Below, one piece after another: positions 26,387-34,737 of a stretch of DNA of 64,000 nt. The position numbers and the translations under genes are program-made. The stretch is taken from NCBI GenBank assembly GCA_016873165.1, contig VGXV01000001.1, positions 187,643 to 251,642 of the forward strand, given 5' to 3'. Position 1 is the first letter of the stretch; each line of letters opens with the position of its first letter. Source of the stretch: Planctomycetota bacterium. GTDB lineage: Bacteria > Planctomycetota > Brocadiia > Brocadiales > Brocadiaceae. Below the pieces are notes generated by a model that saw nothing but the letters and a program-made list of their open reading frames with translations, was not told the origin of the DNA and did not search any database.

Positions 26387-27558
26387 CCTTTATTTGTCCG
26401 CGCAAGTTTTGGCTGATAGATACAATAGGGCTCTTCTGCCAAATAGTTTCCCGTATCGTAAAAGGCACGAGCCCTGCACCCTTCACATACTTTCTTGTAT
26501 TCGCAGTCCCCGCACTTGCCCTCTAATAAATCCGGATTACGCAACTTTTCAAACACCGGAGAGTTTTTCCAGATATCAGCAAATTTTTGTTTTTTCACAT
26601 GTCCCGCCTCAACCGGCAAGTAGCCGCAAGGAAAGACTTCGCCTTTGTGGGAAACAAAACAAACTCCGGTACCCGCCAGGCAGCCCTTTGTCATTGCCGC
26701 CATACCATGGGTTTTTGGAGAGATCGTAATCCCTTCCTCTTTTGCCCTTTCCCTCATGATGCGGAAATAATGGGGAGCACATGTGGCCTTTGTCTGAATT
26801 TTTGCTTCTTTTGACAAATCGTAGAAGTGATTAAGCACTTCTTCGTATTTGGCAGGATGAAGCATTTGATCATCTGCAATTTGAACCCCGCATCCAACAG
26901 GCACCAGCATGAAAACATGCAGTGCGTCAGCGCCAAGTTCCAATGCCAATTTGTAAAGGTCATCAATTTGTTCAACATTATGTTTTGCGATAGTGCAATT
27001 TATTTGCATGCTCATCCCTAGTTTTTTCAATCGTTTAAAACCCTCTATTGAACGCTTGAACGAACCCGGTATTTTTCGAAAATTATCATGTGTCTTCTCG
27101 TCAGCGCCATCGAAACTGATAGAAACCCTTGCAATGCCCGCATCTACAATCTTTTTTGCGGTATCCTCATCAACAAGCGTACCGTTTGTCGCCATAGCCA
27201 CGCTAAGCCCTTTGCTTACCGCGTATTTCGCGATATCAAATATATCCGGTCTGAAAAGCGGCTCTCCCCCGCTTAATACGAGAATCGGGTTTCCCGCCTC
27301 GACAATAGCATCAACAAACTCAAATGCTTCTTTTGTAGTCATATCATCTTTTGCAAGGGTAGTACTCACATCCAGCCTGCGGCAATGCACGCACTCCAAA
27401 TTACAGCCGACAGTTGTCTCCCAGAAAACCAAACGCAACTGATTTTTCATATTTTTCATGTATTCCGTTGCGGGTTTGCCGGTAGTATCGTGTTTTATCC
27501 GTTCATACGTTTGTCTTATTGTTTCAGGATGACCACCATGACCGTGACCATGAGGCAT
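26383..27558 (-). CDS. AhbD-like radical SAM/SPASM protein with a His-rich N-terminus
   Basis: The start is ATG at 27558: a perfect AAGGAGG lies eight bases before it, while the open frame runs 40 codons further upstream without such a site. 391 residues: His/Gly-rich opening MPHGHGHGGHPET; the radical SAM cluster CNLECVHC (C-x3-C-x2-C) after LRLVFWETTVG; a SAM-binding GGEP (LVLSGGEPLFRPD); and a C-terminal SPASM-like set of cysteines (CLAGTGVC, CGDCEYKKVCEGC, CIYQP). The WETTxxCNLxCxHC style and length match the heme b synthase AhbD/NirJ group, which finishes heme from siroheme via Fe-coproporphyrin. Another peptide-modifying radical SAM role cannot be excluded. Confidence 0.75.
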   Translation of the reverse strand: MPHGHGHGGHPETIRQTYERIKHDTTGKPATEYMKNMKNQLRLVFWETTVGCNLECVHCRRLDVSTTLAKDDMTTKEAFEFVDAIVEAGNPILVLSGGEPLFRPDIFDIAKYAVSKGLSVAMATNGTLVDEDTAKKIVDAGIARVSISFDGADEKTHDNFRKIPGSFKRSIEGFKRLKKLGMSMQINCTIAKHNVEQIDDLYKLALELGADALHVFMLVPVGCGVQIADDQMLHPAKYEEVLNHFYDLSKEAKIQTKATCAPHYFRIMRERAKEEGITISPKTHGMAAMTKGCLAGTGVCFVSHKGEVFPCGYLPVEAGHVKKQKFADIWKNSPVFEKLRNPDLLEGKCGDCEYKKVCEGCRARAFYDTGNYLAEEPYCIYQPKLARTNKG

Positions 27559-27788
27559 AGGATGGCCTCCTTTTTGTTTTTGTTCAGTATGCAAAGTGTT
27601 TTCCTCCATAGATTCTGAGCATTTATTAAAAAAATCATAAGGATTCTTATTATAAAAGAATACACATCGTTTGGTCAATTAAGAAACAAACTTTTCTTTT
27701 GATATGAAATTTACTATCAAAACGCTTGTATACAGGGGAAAAATATCAAATGTTAAAACATTTAAAAATCCCATTACCTCTTTTAAAC

Positions 27789-27817
27789 TTGACAATATAT
27801 TTTATCATTGATAACAT
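27789..27817 (+). promoter_or_regulatory. Candidate sigma70 promoter for cimA-valS
   Basis: TTGACA at 27789-27794 (perfect -35), 17-base spacer, TAACAT at 27812-27817 (four of six -10 positions). Predicted transcript start near 27824, giving a leader of about 45 bases before the cimA ATG at 27869. No leader peptide is seen. Confidence 0.6.
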
Positions 27818-27868
27818 TAGCCCTTATTGTAACTTATATTTAGACAACATATTATAACCAATTGCGTA

Positions 27869-29440
27869 ATGAATAGAATCTATATTTACGATACGACTTT
27901 ACGTGACGGAAGTCAGGCAGAGGGCGTCTCTTTTTCATTGCAGGACAAATTAGCTATAACTGCAAAGTTAGATGACTTAGGAATAGATTTCATAGAAGGC
28001 GGCTACCCTATTGCAAATCCAAAGGATGAAGCGTATTTTAAAGAAGTAAAATCCTTACACTTAAAACATTCTCAGATCGCTTCTTTTGGAAGCACAAGAA
28101 AAGTAGGAATACGTACGGAAGAAGATAAAAATATAAAAGCCCTGCTTCTTGCCGAAACCCCTGTAGTGACCATAGTAGGCAAAAGCTGGGATTTTCAGGT
28201 TACTAATGTTTTAAAAACAACACTAGACGAAAACATAAAAATGGTGACGGATACTATTTCTTTTTTAAAATCAAAAAACCGCGAGGTTTTTTTTGATGCG
28301 GAACATTTTTTTGACGGATTCAAAAGTAATCGTGAATATGCGTTAAAAACTATTAATGAAGCATGGTCAGCAGGCGCAGACGTAATAGTTTTATGCGATA
28401 CCAATGGCGGGAGTTTACCTAACGAGATTTCAAGCATTGTAGAAGAAGTCAGAAAAAGCAATAAATGCACGTTAAGTATTCATGCCCACAATGATGGAGA
28501 CCTCGCCATTGCAAACACCCTTATGGCCGTTAACAATGGCGCAAGGCAGGTACAGGGCACAATCAACGGCATTGGCGAAAGATGCGGCAATGCAGATATT
28601 TGCTCAGTAATTCCAAACCTGGTTTTAAAGATGGGTTATCACTGCCTGCATGATGGTGGCCTTAAAAAACTGACTGAATTATCACGTTATGTATATGATA
28701 CGGCGAACCTTTTGTTTCGCTCCAATCAACCCTTTGTCGGATCAAGCGCTTTCGCGCATAAAGGAGGATTGCATGTTAATGCCATGCAAAAAAACAAGGT
28801 CACTTACGAACACATTTCTCCAGAATCCGTCGGAAATGAAAGAAAGATATTGATCTCGGAATTATCGGGAAGCTCTACGATTCTTTCCAAAACCGAAAAA
28901 TTTAATTTAACTCATGATAGCGCTCTTTTGAAGTCGATTCTTGAAGAAGTGCAAAATCTTGAAAATGAAGGATATCAGCTTGAATCCGCTGAAGCTTCCT
29001 TTGAATTGCTTGTGAGAAAAAAAACCGGAAAATATAAATCATTTTTCGATCTTGAAGGATTTAGGGTAATCGTTGAAAAAAGAGAAAATAGCTTACCAAT
29101 AACGGAAGCCACTGTTAAAATAAATGTCAATAATATTCAGGAACATACGGCCAGTGAAGGATCAGGTCCCGTAAATGCTTTAGACACGGCATTACGAAAA
29201 GCATTGGAAAGATTTTATCCTATCTTAAAGGATATGAAACTTCTTGACTATAAGGTTCGTGTTATAAATCCCCGAAACGCAACGGCTGCAAAAGTAAGGG
29301 TCATTATAGAATCAAAGGATAAAGAAAATGTCTGGAGTACCGTTGGTGTATCTGAAAACCTTATTGAAGCAAGCTGGCAAGCGCTTGTCGATAGCATCGA
29401 ATATAAACTAATCAAAGAATACGAAGCGAAGCAACTTTGA
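27869..29440 (+). CDS. cimA: (R)-citramalate synthase
   Basis: 523 residues of the HMGL/DmpG TIM-barrel family. It condenses pyruvate and acetyl-CoA to citramalate, the threonine-independent entry to isoleucine synthesis. Visible: IYDTTLRDGSQAEGVSFS at the N-terminus, substrate/metal residues in SIHAHNDGDLAIANTL, and VQGTINGIGERCGNADICS. A C-terminal LeuA-dimer/allosteric domain (about 400-515) is present. Length and the DTTLRDGSQAEG form favour the CimA group over LeuA (2-isopropylmalate synthase), but the two are close. valS follows 81 bases later on the same strand. Confidence 0.88.
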   Translation: MNRIYIYDTTLRDGSQAEGVSFSLQDKLAITAKLDDLGIDFIEGGYPIANPKDEAYFKEVKSLHLKHSQIASFGSTRKVGIRTEEDKNIKALLLAETPVVTIVGKSWDFQVTNVLKTTLDENIKMVTDTISFLKSKNREVFFDAEHFFDGFKSNREYALKTINEAWSAGADVIVLCDTNGGSLPNEISSIVEEVRKSNKCTLSIHAHNDGDLAIANTLMAVNNGARQVQGTINGIGERCGNADICSVIPNLVLKMGYHCLHDGGLKKLTELSRYVYDTANLLFRSNQPFVGSSAFAHKGGLHVNAMQKNKVTYEHISPESVGNERKILISELSGSSTILSKTEKFNLTHDSALLKSILEEVQNLENEGYQLESAEASFELLVRKKTGKYKSFFDLEGFRVIVEKRENSLPITEATVKINVNNIQEHTASEGSGPVNALDTALRKALERFYPILKDMKLLDYKVRVINPRNATAAKVRVIIESKDKENVWSTVGVSENLIEASWQALVDSIEYKLIKEYEAKQL

Positions 29441-29521
29441 TCCTGCTCCTGCTTGGTAAGACAAACACGTAAAGTCCTCACTTTTTTAAAATACAAATAA
29501 GCTCTCAATTATTTTTAAAAC

Positions 29522-32206
29522 ATGGAAAACAATTTGCCATCACATTACGATCCAAAAGAAATTGAAGATAAATGGTATCGTTTTTGGGAAGAAAGCGGTT
29601 TTTTTCATAGTGAACCAACCTCTCCACAAAAACCGTACACTATCGTTATTCCTCCTCCGAATGTTACTGGTGTCCTCCACATGGGACATGCTCTCAATAA
29701 TATAATCCAGGATATTTTAATCCGATGGAAAAGGATGCAAGGATTCAACGTCCTTTGGATGCCGGGAACAGATCATGCGGGGATTGCAACACAAAACGTA
29801 GTGGAACGACATCTTTCCTCAAAAAATATCAAACGCCAGGATATAGGACGCAAACGTTTTGTTGATGAAGTCTGGCAATGGAAACAACAATACGGCTCAA
29901 CCATTATTAAACAATTAAAAAAACTCGGAAGCTCCTGTGACTGGCAGAGAGAACGATTTACAATGGATGAAGGTCTTTCTGCTGCAGTAAAAGAGACATT
30001 TGTAAGGCTATACAACAAAGGGCTTATTTATAAAGATAAGTATATGGTAAATTGGTGTCCAAGATGCCGCACTGCAATTGCAGACGACGAAGTTGAACAT
30101 GAAGAGCATGAAGGACATTTATGGCATATCAAATATCCCTTTAAAGATAATCCGCAACAGCACATTGTGGTAGCGACTACAAGACCTGAAACCATGCTCG
30201 GAGACGTTGCCGTCGCTGTTAATCCTACGGACGAACGTTATAAAGATTTCATCGGCAAAGTACTTCTATTGCCTATAATAAACAGGGAATTACCTATTGT
30301 TGCAGACGACTTTGTCAGTCCTTCTTTCGGCACCGGCGCAGTTAAAGTCACCCCTGCACATGATCCAAATGACTTCGCAATAGGCATGCGGCATAACCTG
30401 CCATCAATTGTTGTTATGGATGAAGACGGAACCATGAATGTGAACGCAGGAGATTTCAATGGACAGGACCGTTTTGAGTGCAGAAATACATTAGCAGAAG
30501 ATTTAAAATTAAGAAAATATATAGATAAAATCATTCCCCACAAACACTCTGTCGGACACTGCTATAGATGCAATACCGTCATTGAGCCATATTTTTCAAA
30601 CCAATGGTTCGTTAAAATGCGCCCTCTTGCAAATGCCGCAATACAATCAAGCTCGAATAAATTCGTCACTTTTTATCCGGAACGTTGGGAGAAAATATAT
30701 TTAAGCTGGCTGGACAATGTAAGAGATTGGTGCATATCAAGGCAAATCTGGTGGGGACATCGCATACCTGCCTGGTATTGTGATGACTGTAATGCAATAA
30801 TAGTTTCGGTTGAAGAACCCAACCGGTGCTCGAAATGCAATGGTTTGCATCTAAAACAGGATGAAGATGTCCTTGATACATGGTTTAGTTCCGCACTCTG
30901 GCCATTCTCAACATTAGGCTGGCCGAAAGAAACCCCGGAATTGAAATATTACTACCCTACATCAACCCTTGTTACCGACAGAGGCATTATCTATTTCTGG
31001 GTTGCACGCATGGTCATGATGGGAATTGAAATGATGAAGCATGTGCCCTTTTCTCACGTATATATTCACGGAACAATTCTTGATGAACAAGGAAGAAAAA
31101 TGAGCAAATCATTAGGCAATGGAATTGATCCGCTTCTCATGATCGACCGTTACGGCGCTGATGCAGTGCGCTTCTCAATTATTATACTGACAACGGAAGG
31201 GCAGGATGTCAAATTATCCGAAAGCAAATTCGAAATGGGAAGGAATTTTACCAATAAGCTCTGGAATGCGGCACGTTTTATATTTATGAATTTAATCGAA
31301 GAAAATCCAGAAACAATGCCGTATGATTCAAATGCGTTACAGTTTGAAGACAAATGGATTCACGGCCGCCTGAATACCTTAATTGATGAATGCACTGCTT
31401 CTTTAGACCAATATAAATTTAATGATGCCGCTATGAAAATGTATGATTTTACCTGGCATACATTTTGTGACTGGTATCTGGAAATTGTTAAACATCGCTT
31501 AAATAATTCTGAAAATAGAGTCGATAAAAAAATTGTTCAGACAACCCTTGCAACCGTATTTGGCAGCATATTACATTTATTACACCCGTTTATCCCGTTT
31601 ATTACTGAAGAACTGTGGAACAAATTAATAATTATTTCGAAAAACAACAACATTAATCTTCAGATCGATATGACAAGTAATTCTCTTGTTACGGGTAAAT
31701 GGCCAAATATTAATAAGCAATTATCAGACAATACCTCTGAACAAATCATGCCTATCCTTCAGGATATTATAAGATCTATCAGGAATATACGCAGTAAAAT
31801 GGACATTAAGGAAAAACAACCTTTAAAGGTTCTTCTCTCTTATCCGCAAAATTTTAATTATGATCTGCATGAACATTCAAATCTTTTAAAAAGGATGGCA
31901 AATCTTGAAGAATTAGAAATAGGAAGTGAACTGTCAAAACCAAACAATTCTGCCAGTGAAGTAATCGGAAACATACAGGTTTTTGTCTTACTTACCGGTA
32001 TCCTGGATCCAATTGCAGAAAAAAATCGACAGTTAAAACACTTAAAACAATTAGAAAATCATTTGGCTATTATACATCGAAAACTAAATAATGAAAACTT
32101 CGCAGCTAAAGCGCCATCGCATATTGTTGAAGCCGAACGTAAAAAAGAAGGTGAATTACTGGAACAAATAGAAAAAGTTAAACACATTTTATCAGATATT
32201 GGGTGA
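29522..32206 (+). CDS. valS: Valyl-tRNA synthetase
   Basis: Class I aminoacyl-tRNA synthetase of 894 residues, normal for bacterial ValRS. HIGH motif appears as PPPNVTGVLHMGHALNN near residue 50; editing (CP1) domain includes ATTRPETMLGD; KMSKS appears as GRKMSKSLGNGIDP near residue 528. The C-terminal coiled coil (about 830-890) that contacts tRNA is intact. It charges tRNA-Val and clears mischarged threonine. The next gene overlaps its stop, so the exported FGE-domain protein may be co-translated with it. Confidence 0.98.
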   Translation: MENNLPSHYDPKEIEDKWYRFWEESGFFHSEPTSPQKPYTIVIPPPNVTGVLHMGHALNNIIQDILIRWKRMQGFNVLWMPGTDHAGIATQNVVERHLSSKNIKRQDIGRKRFVDEVWQWKQQYGSTIIKQLKKLGSSCDWQRERFTMDEGLSAAVKETFVRLYNKGLIYKDKYMVNWCPRCRTAIADDEVEHEEHEGHLWHIKYPFKDNPQQHIVVATTRPETMLGDVAVAVNPTDERYKDFIGKVLLLPIINRELPIVADDFVSPSFGTGAVKVTPAHDPNDFAIGMRHNLPSIVVMDEDGTMNVNAGDFNGQDRFECRNTLAEDLKLRKYIDKIIPHKHSVGHCYRCNTVIEPYFSNQWFVKMRPLANAAIQSSSNKFVTFYPERWEKIYLSWLDNVRDWCISRQIWWGHRIPAWYCDDCNAIIVSVEEPNRCSKCNGLHLKQDEDVLDTWFSSALWPFSTLGWPKETPELKYYYPTSTLVTDRGIIYFWVARMVMMGIEMMKHVPFSHVYIHGTILDEQGRKMSKSLGNGIDPLLMIDRYGADAVRFSIIILTTEGQDVKLSESKFEMGRNFTNKLWNAARFIFMNLIEENPETMPYDSNALQFEDKWIHGRLNTLIDECTASLDQYKFNDAAMKMYDFTWHTFCDWYLEIVKHRLNNSENRVDKKIVQTTLATVFGSILHLLHPFIPFITEELWNKLIIISKNNNINLQIDMTSNSLVTGKWPNINKQLSDNTSEQIMPILQDIIRSIRNIRSKMDIKEKQPLKVLLSYPQNFNYDLHEHSNLLKRMANLEELEIGSELSKPNNSASEVIGNIQVFVLLTGILDPIAEKNRQLKHLKQLENHLAIIHRKLNNENFAAKAPSHIVEAERKKEGELLEQIEKVKHILSDIG

Positions 32207-33654
32207 TGATTATGAAATACAAATATGAGACTCGCACAACCACAACCACAACAACTAAATCTAAATTTTTTTTTAATAAAGGGCTAACATGGTTTTTGTC
32301 ATTTATTGTTTTTTCTGCATTATTTAATTTAGCCATTGTTAAAGCAGATGAACAAATTTCAAATACAAAAACTAAGATTTGCCCTGCATGCAATGAACTT
32401 TATCAAAATAATGAAAAATTCTGCGGAAAAGACGGAACCGAATTGTTAGATACTATCAGCAAACGAGTCTGCCCTGTTTGTAAAAAAGAAGGAGCGGAAA
32501 ATGAAAAATTTTGTGTTGAGCACGGAGAAAGATTAATACCATTAGATAAACTTTCTGAAGTAAAAAAACCTGCCAATTTAGAAGAAGACATTTCTCTCGC
32601 TAATAAATATTATCAGGAGGGTAATAAACATTGTGACAATGAATCGTATGACTTGGCTTTACAGTCTTACCAGAAAGCTGAAGAAATTTATCCTGATCTA
32701 CCGGAACTGCATTACAATATGGGATGGCTTTATAGCAAACTCGGAAATGTGGAACTTGCCATCGACCATTTGCAGAAATATATCATCCTCGCTCCGGAAA
32801 AAAAGGATATCACGGAAGTTCAGAGTTATATTGTACTTTTAAAACAAGCCTCTCAGAAAAAAAATGAAATTCTTGCAAGTTTCAAATCGCGTGATGACAT
32901 AATGAAAAATGCAATCGAAATTCAGAACAAAAAACTGGATTCCGTTCTCATACCTGCTGGTAAATTTACCATGGGCACCAATGAAGGGCGCGACGTTTGT
33001 TCTCCTGAACATACCGTATATTTGGATGCTTTCGAGATTGATCGTTACGAAGTAACTAACGCTCAATACTGGGAGTTTATAAAGTACATAGAAGAAACAA
33101 ACGATCACAGTAAGTGTTTTAAAGGAGAACCAAGCGGCAAAGACCATAAACCAAGATACTGGGAAGACGAATATTACAATGTGCCTGATTATCCGGTAGC
33201 AAGAATTGACTGGTATGATGCTTATGCCTATGCCGCATGGAAGGGAAAAAGATTACCAACCGAAGCTGAATGGGAAAAGGCTGCGAGAGGATTGGATGGA
33301 AGATCATTCCCATGGGGAAATGAATGGGATCAAACACGGTGCAATTTGACAGGAGAGCCTACGCCGGTAGGAAGCGTCGATTCTGGAAAAAGCATCTATG
33401 GTTGTTATGACATGAGCGGAAGTGTCTTCGAATGGTGTTCTGATTGGTTTTCAAAAACATATTATCAAAATTCTCCTTCAATTAACCCAAAAGGCCCGGA
33501 AAACGGCATACGAAAAATCATCCGCGGCGGTTCACGGTTTTCAAGACCCTTTCAAGTCCGTACAACTGAAAGAAAATCAGAACAACCGGATTTATTTAAT
33601 ATGGCAATAGGCTTGCGATGTGTTAAAGATGTTGAAAATAAAGAAGAAAAGTAA
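32206..33654 (+). CDS. Exported zinc-ribbon/TPR/formylglycine-generating-enzyme-like domain protein
   Basis: About 482 residues. The ATG at 32206 overlaps the valS stop by one base; ATG at 32212 is also possible. After a Thr-run (ACA/ACC codons) there is one hydrophobic segment (WFLSFIVFSALFNLAIV) acting as signal or anchor. Two zinc-ribbon-like CxxC...C pairs follow (CPACNELYQNNEKFC, CPVCKKEGAENEKFC), then TPR helices (about 135-200) and a C-terminal sulfatase-modifying/FGE-type domain from about 245 (VLIPAGKFTMGTNEG, RLPTEAEWEKAARG, SGSVFEWCSDWF, IIRGGSRF). Such domains include EgtB and FGE enzymes as well as non-enzymatic C-type-lectin-fold relatives. Function unknown. Confidence 0.82.
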   Translation: MIMKYKYETRTTTTTTTKSKFFFNKGLTWFLSFIVFSALFNLAIVKADEQISNTKTKICPACNELYQNNEKFCGKDGTELLDTISKRVCPVCKKEGAENEKFCVEHGERLIPLDKLSEVKKPANLEEDISLANKYYQEGNKHCDNESYDLALQSYQKAEEIYPDLPELHYNMGWLYSKLGNVELAIDHLQKYIILAPEKKDITEVQSYIVLLKQASQKKNEILASFKSRDDIMKNAIEIQNKKLDSVLIPAGKFTMGTNEGRDVCSPEHTVYLDAFEIDRYEVTNAQYWEFIKYIEETNDHSKCFKGEPSGKDHKPRYWEDEYYNVPDYPVARIDWYDAYAYAAWKGKRLPTEAEWEKAARGLDGRSFPWGNEWDQTRCNLTGEPTPVGSVDSGKSIYGCYDMSGSVFEWCSDWFSKTYYQNSPSINPKGPENGIRKIIRGGSRFSRPFQVRTTERKSEQPDLFNMAIGLRCVKDVENKEEK

Positions 33655-33680
33655 GTAACAAATCAATCTTTCTTCTTTAT
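33637..33680. terminator. AT-rich inverted repeat between convergent genes, possible terminator
   Basis: AATAAAGAAGAAA (33637-33649) pairs perfectly with TTTCTTCTTTATT (33668-33680), an 18-base loop. The left arm overlaps the last codons of the FGE-domain gene. It sits before the stop of the convergent agmatinase-family gene. No GC-rich core, so strength as a terminator is doubtful. Confidence 0.4.
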
Positions 33681-33724
33681 TAAACATGTTTTATCCTTTT
33701 ATTATTTTGAGAGAAATTACCTTA

Positions 33725-34672
33725 CTAACATAAAAATTTTTTATAAAAACCAATATTTTTGTAAACAAGATTTGCGGCAAGAAAATTTGGCGCTTCATTT
33801 CCGACATTTGGCTTTAATTCTACTACATCAAATCCAACGACATTTCTTTCTTCATAGACTTTCTTTAAAAAATCTATTGTTTGATACCATCCCATTCCAC
33901 CGGGAACAGGTGTGCCAGTCGCTGGCATTATAGAAGTATCAAAACCATCAACATCCAGCGTTATATAAACATTATCTTCTAAAGTTTTTAATGCATCTTC
34001 ATACCATAAATTATTATTATAAATGTTTTTTGCATAAAAAACTGATACAAAATTTTTATTTTTTTTAATAAATTCCAACTCTTCCTGTGAAGTCACTCTA
34101 ATGCCAAAACCTGTTACCCTGCACCCAATATCTTCAACTACCCTTCTCATTACACTCGCATGATTGTATCTGCTACCACCAAATTCATTTAATAAATCTA
34201 AATGCGCATCTAATTGAAGAACCGACAATTTTTTGTATTTACTTTTATATGCCTTTATAACACCCTGAGATATTGAATGTTCTCCCCCTAATGTTACCAG
34301 AAATTTATTATCTCGTATTACTTCTTTACTACAGTTGTATATTTCATGGATTACCTTTTCTTCGTTGGTATAAAATTCTTCAATGTTAAGATTCCCAATA
34401 GTAAAAATCCCAACTTTAAAAATATTTCCCAATTCCTCGTCAAATGGTTCAATATTGACAGATGCATCCAGTATTGCATTTGGTCCTTTCTTGGATCCGG
34501 ATTGGTATGAAACCGTACCATCAAAAGGAACACCAAATATAATGATCTTAGATTTATTATATGCATCGATTTCAGATCTAAAATCGTAGTTAAAAGCGCC
34601 AAATTGTCGGGAAGATAAAACAGATCTTCTTATTTTTTTTAGCATAGTTACCAATCTGGTTAAACTGTTCAA
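33725..34672 (-). CDS. speB: Agmatinase/arginase-family ureohydrolase (SpeB-like)
   Basis: 315 residues of the ureohydrolase fold with a binuclear Mn site: GGEHSISQGV (first His), LQLDAHLDL (Asp-x-His-x-Asp), YITLDVDGFDTS (Asp-x-Asp) and the C-terminal Glu in FDVVELKPNVG. The sequence ATGTPVPGGMGW matches the family P-G-T-G-x-P-x-P-G-G region. Substrate is inferred (agmatine to putrescine and urea is usual). Start 34672 or 34645 (ATG, weak GGTAA site). A strong terminator separates it from the cytochrome operon upstream. Confidence 0.87.
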   Translation of the reverse strand: MNSLTRLVTMLKKIRRSVLSSRQFGAFNYDFRSEIDAYNKSKIIIFGVPFDGTVSYQSGSKKGPNAILDASVNIEPFDEELGNIFKVGIFTIGNLNIEEFYTNEEKVIHEIYNCSKEVIRDNKFLVTLGGEHSISQGVIKAYKSKYKKLSVLQLDAHLDLLNEFGGSRYNHASVMRRVVEDIGCRVTGFGIRVTSQEELEFIKKNKNFVSVFYAKNIYNNNLWYEDALKTLEDNVYITLDVDGFDTSIMPATGTPVPGGMGWYQTIDFLKKVYEERNVVGFDVVELKPNVGNEAPNFLAANLVYKNIGFYKKFLC

Positions 34673-34680
34673 AAAAAATA

Positions 34681-34711
34681 AAAAAAGGCATCTAAATAGA
34701 TGCCTTTTTTT
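34681..34711 (-). terminator. Rho-independent terminator closing the bc/octaheme operon
   Basis: Perfect 8-bp stem GGCATCTA (34687-34694) / TAGATGCC (34697-34704) with a 2-base loop, flanked by six A on the left and seven T on the right, so it reads as a terminator on both strands. It lies 27 bases past the stop of the octaheme gene and directly before the agmatinase-family start. Confidence 0.88.
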
Positions 34712-34737
34712 AATGTTAAAATTACGATTATCAATTA

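Noticed and set aside
29441-29521. Possible T-box leader for valS
   Set aside because: The cimA-valS gap is only 81 bases, with no terminator/antiterminator and no specifier-like loop; T-boxes are not expected in planctomycetes.
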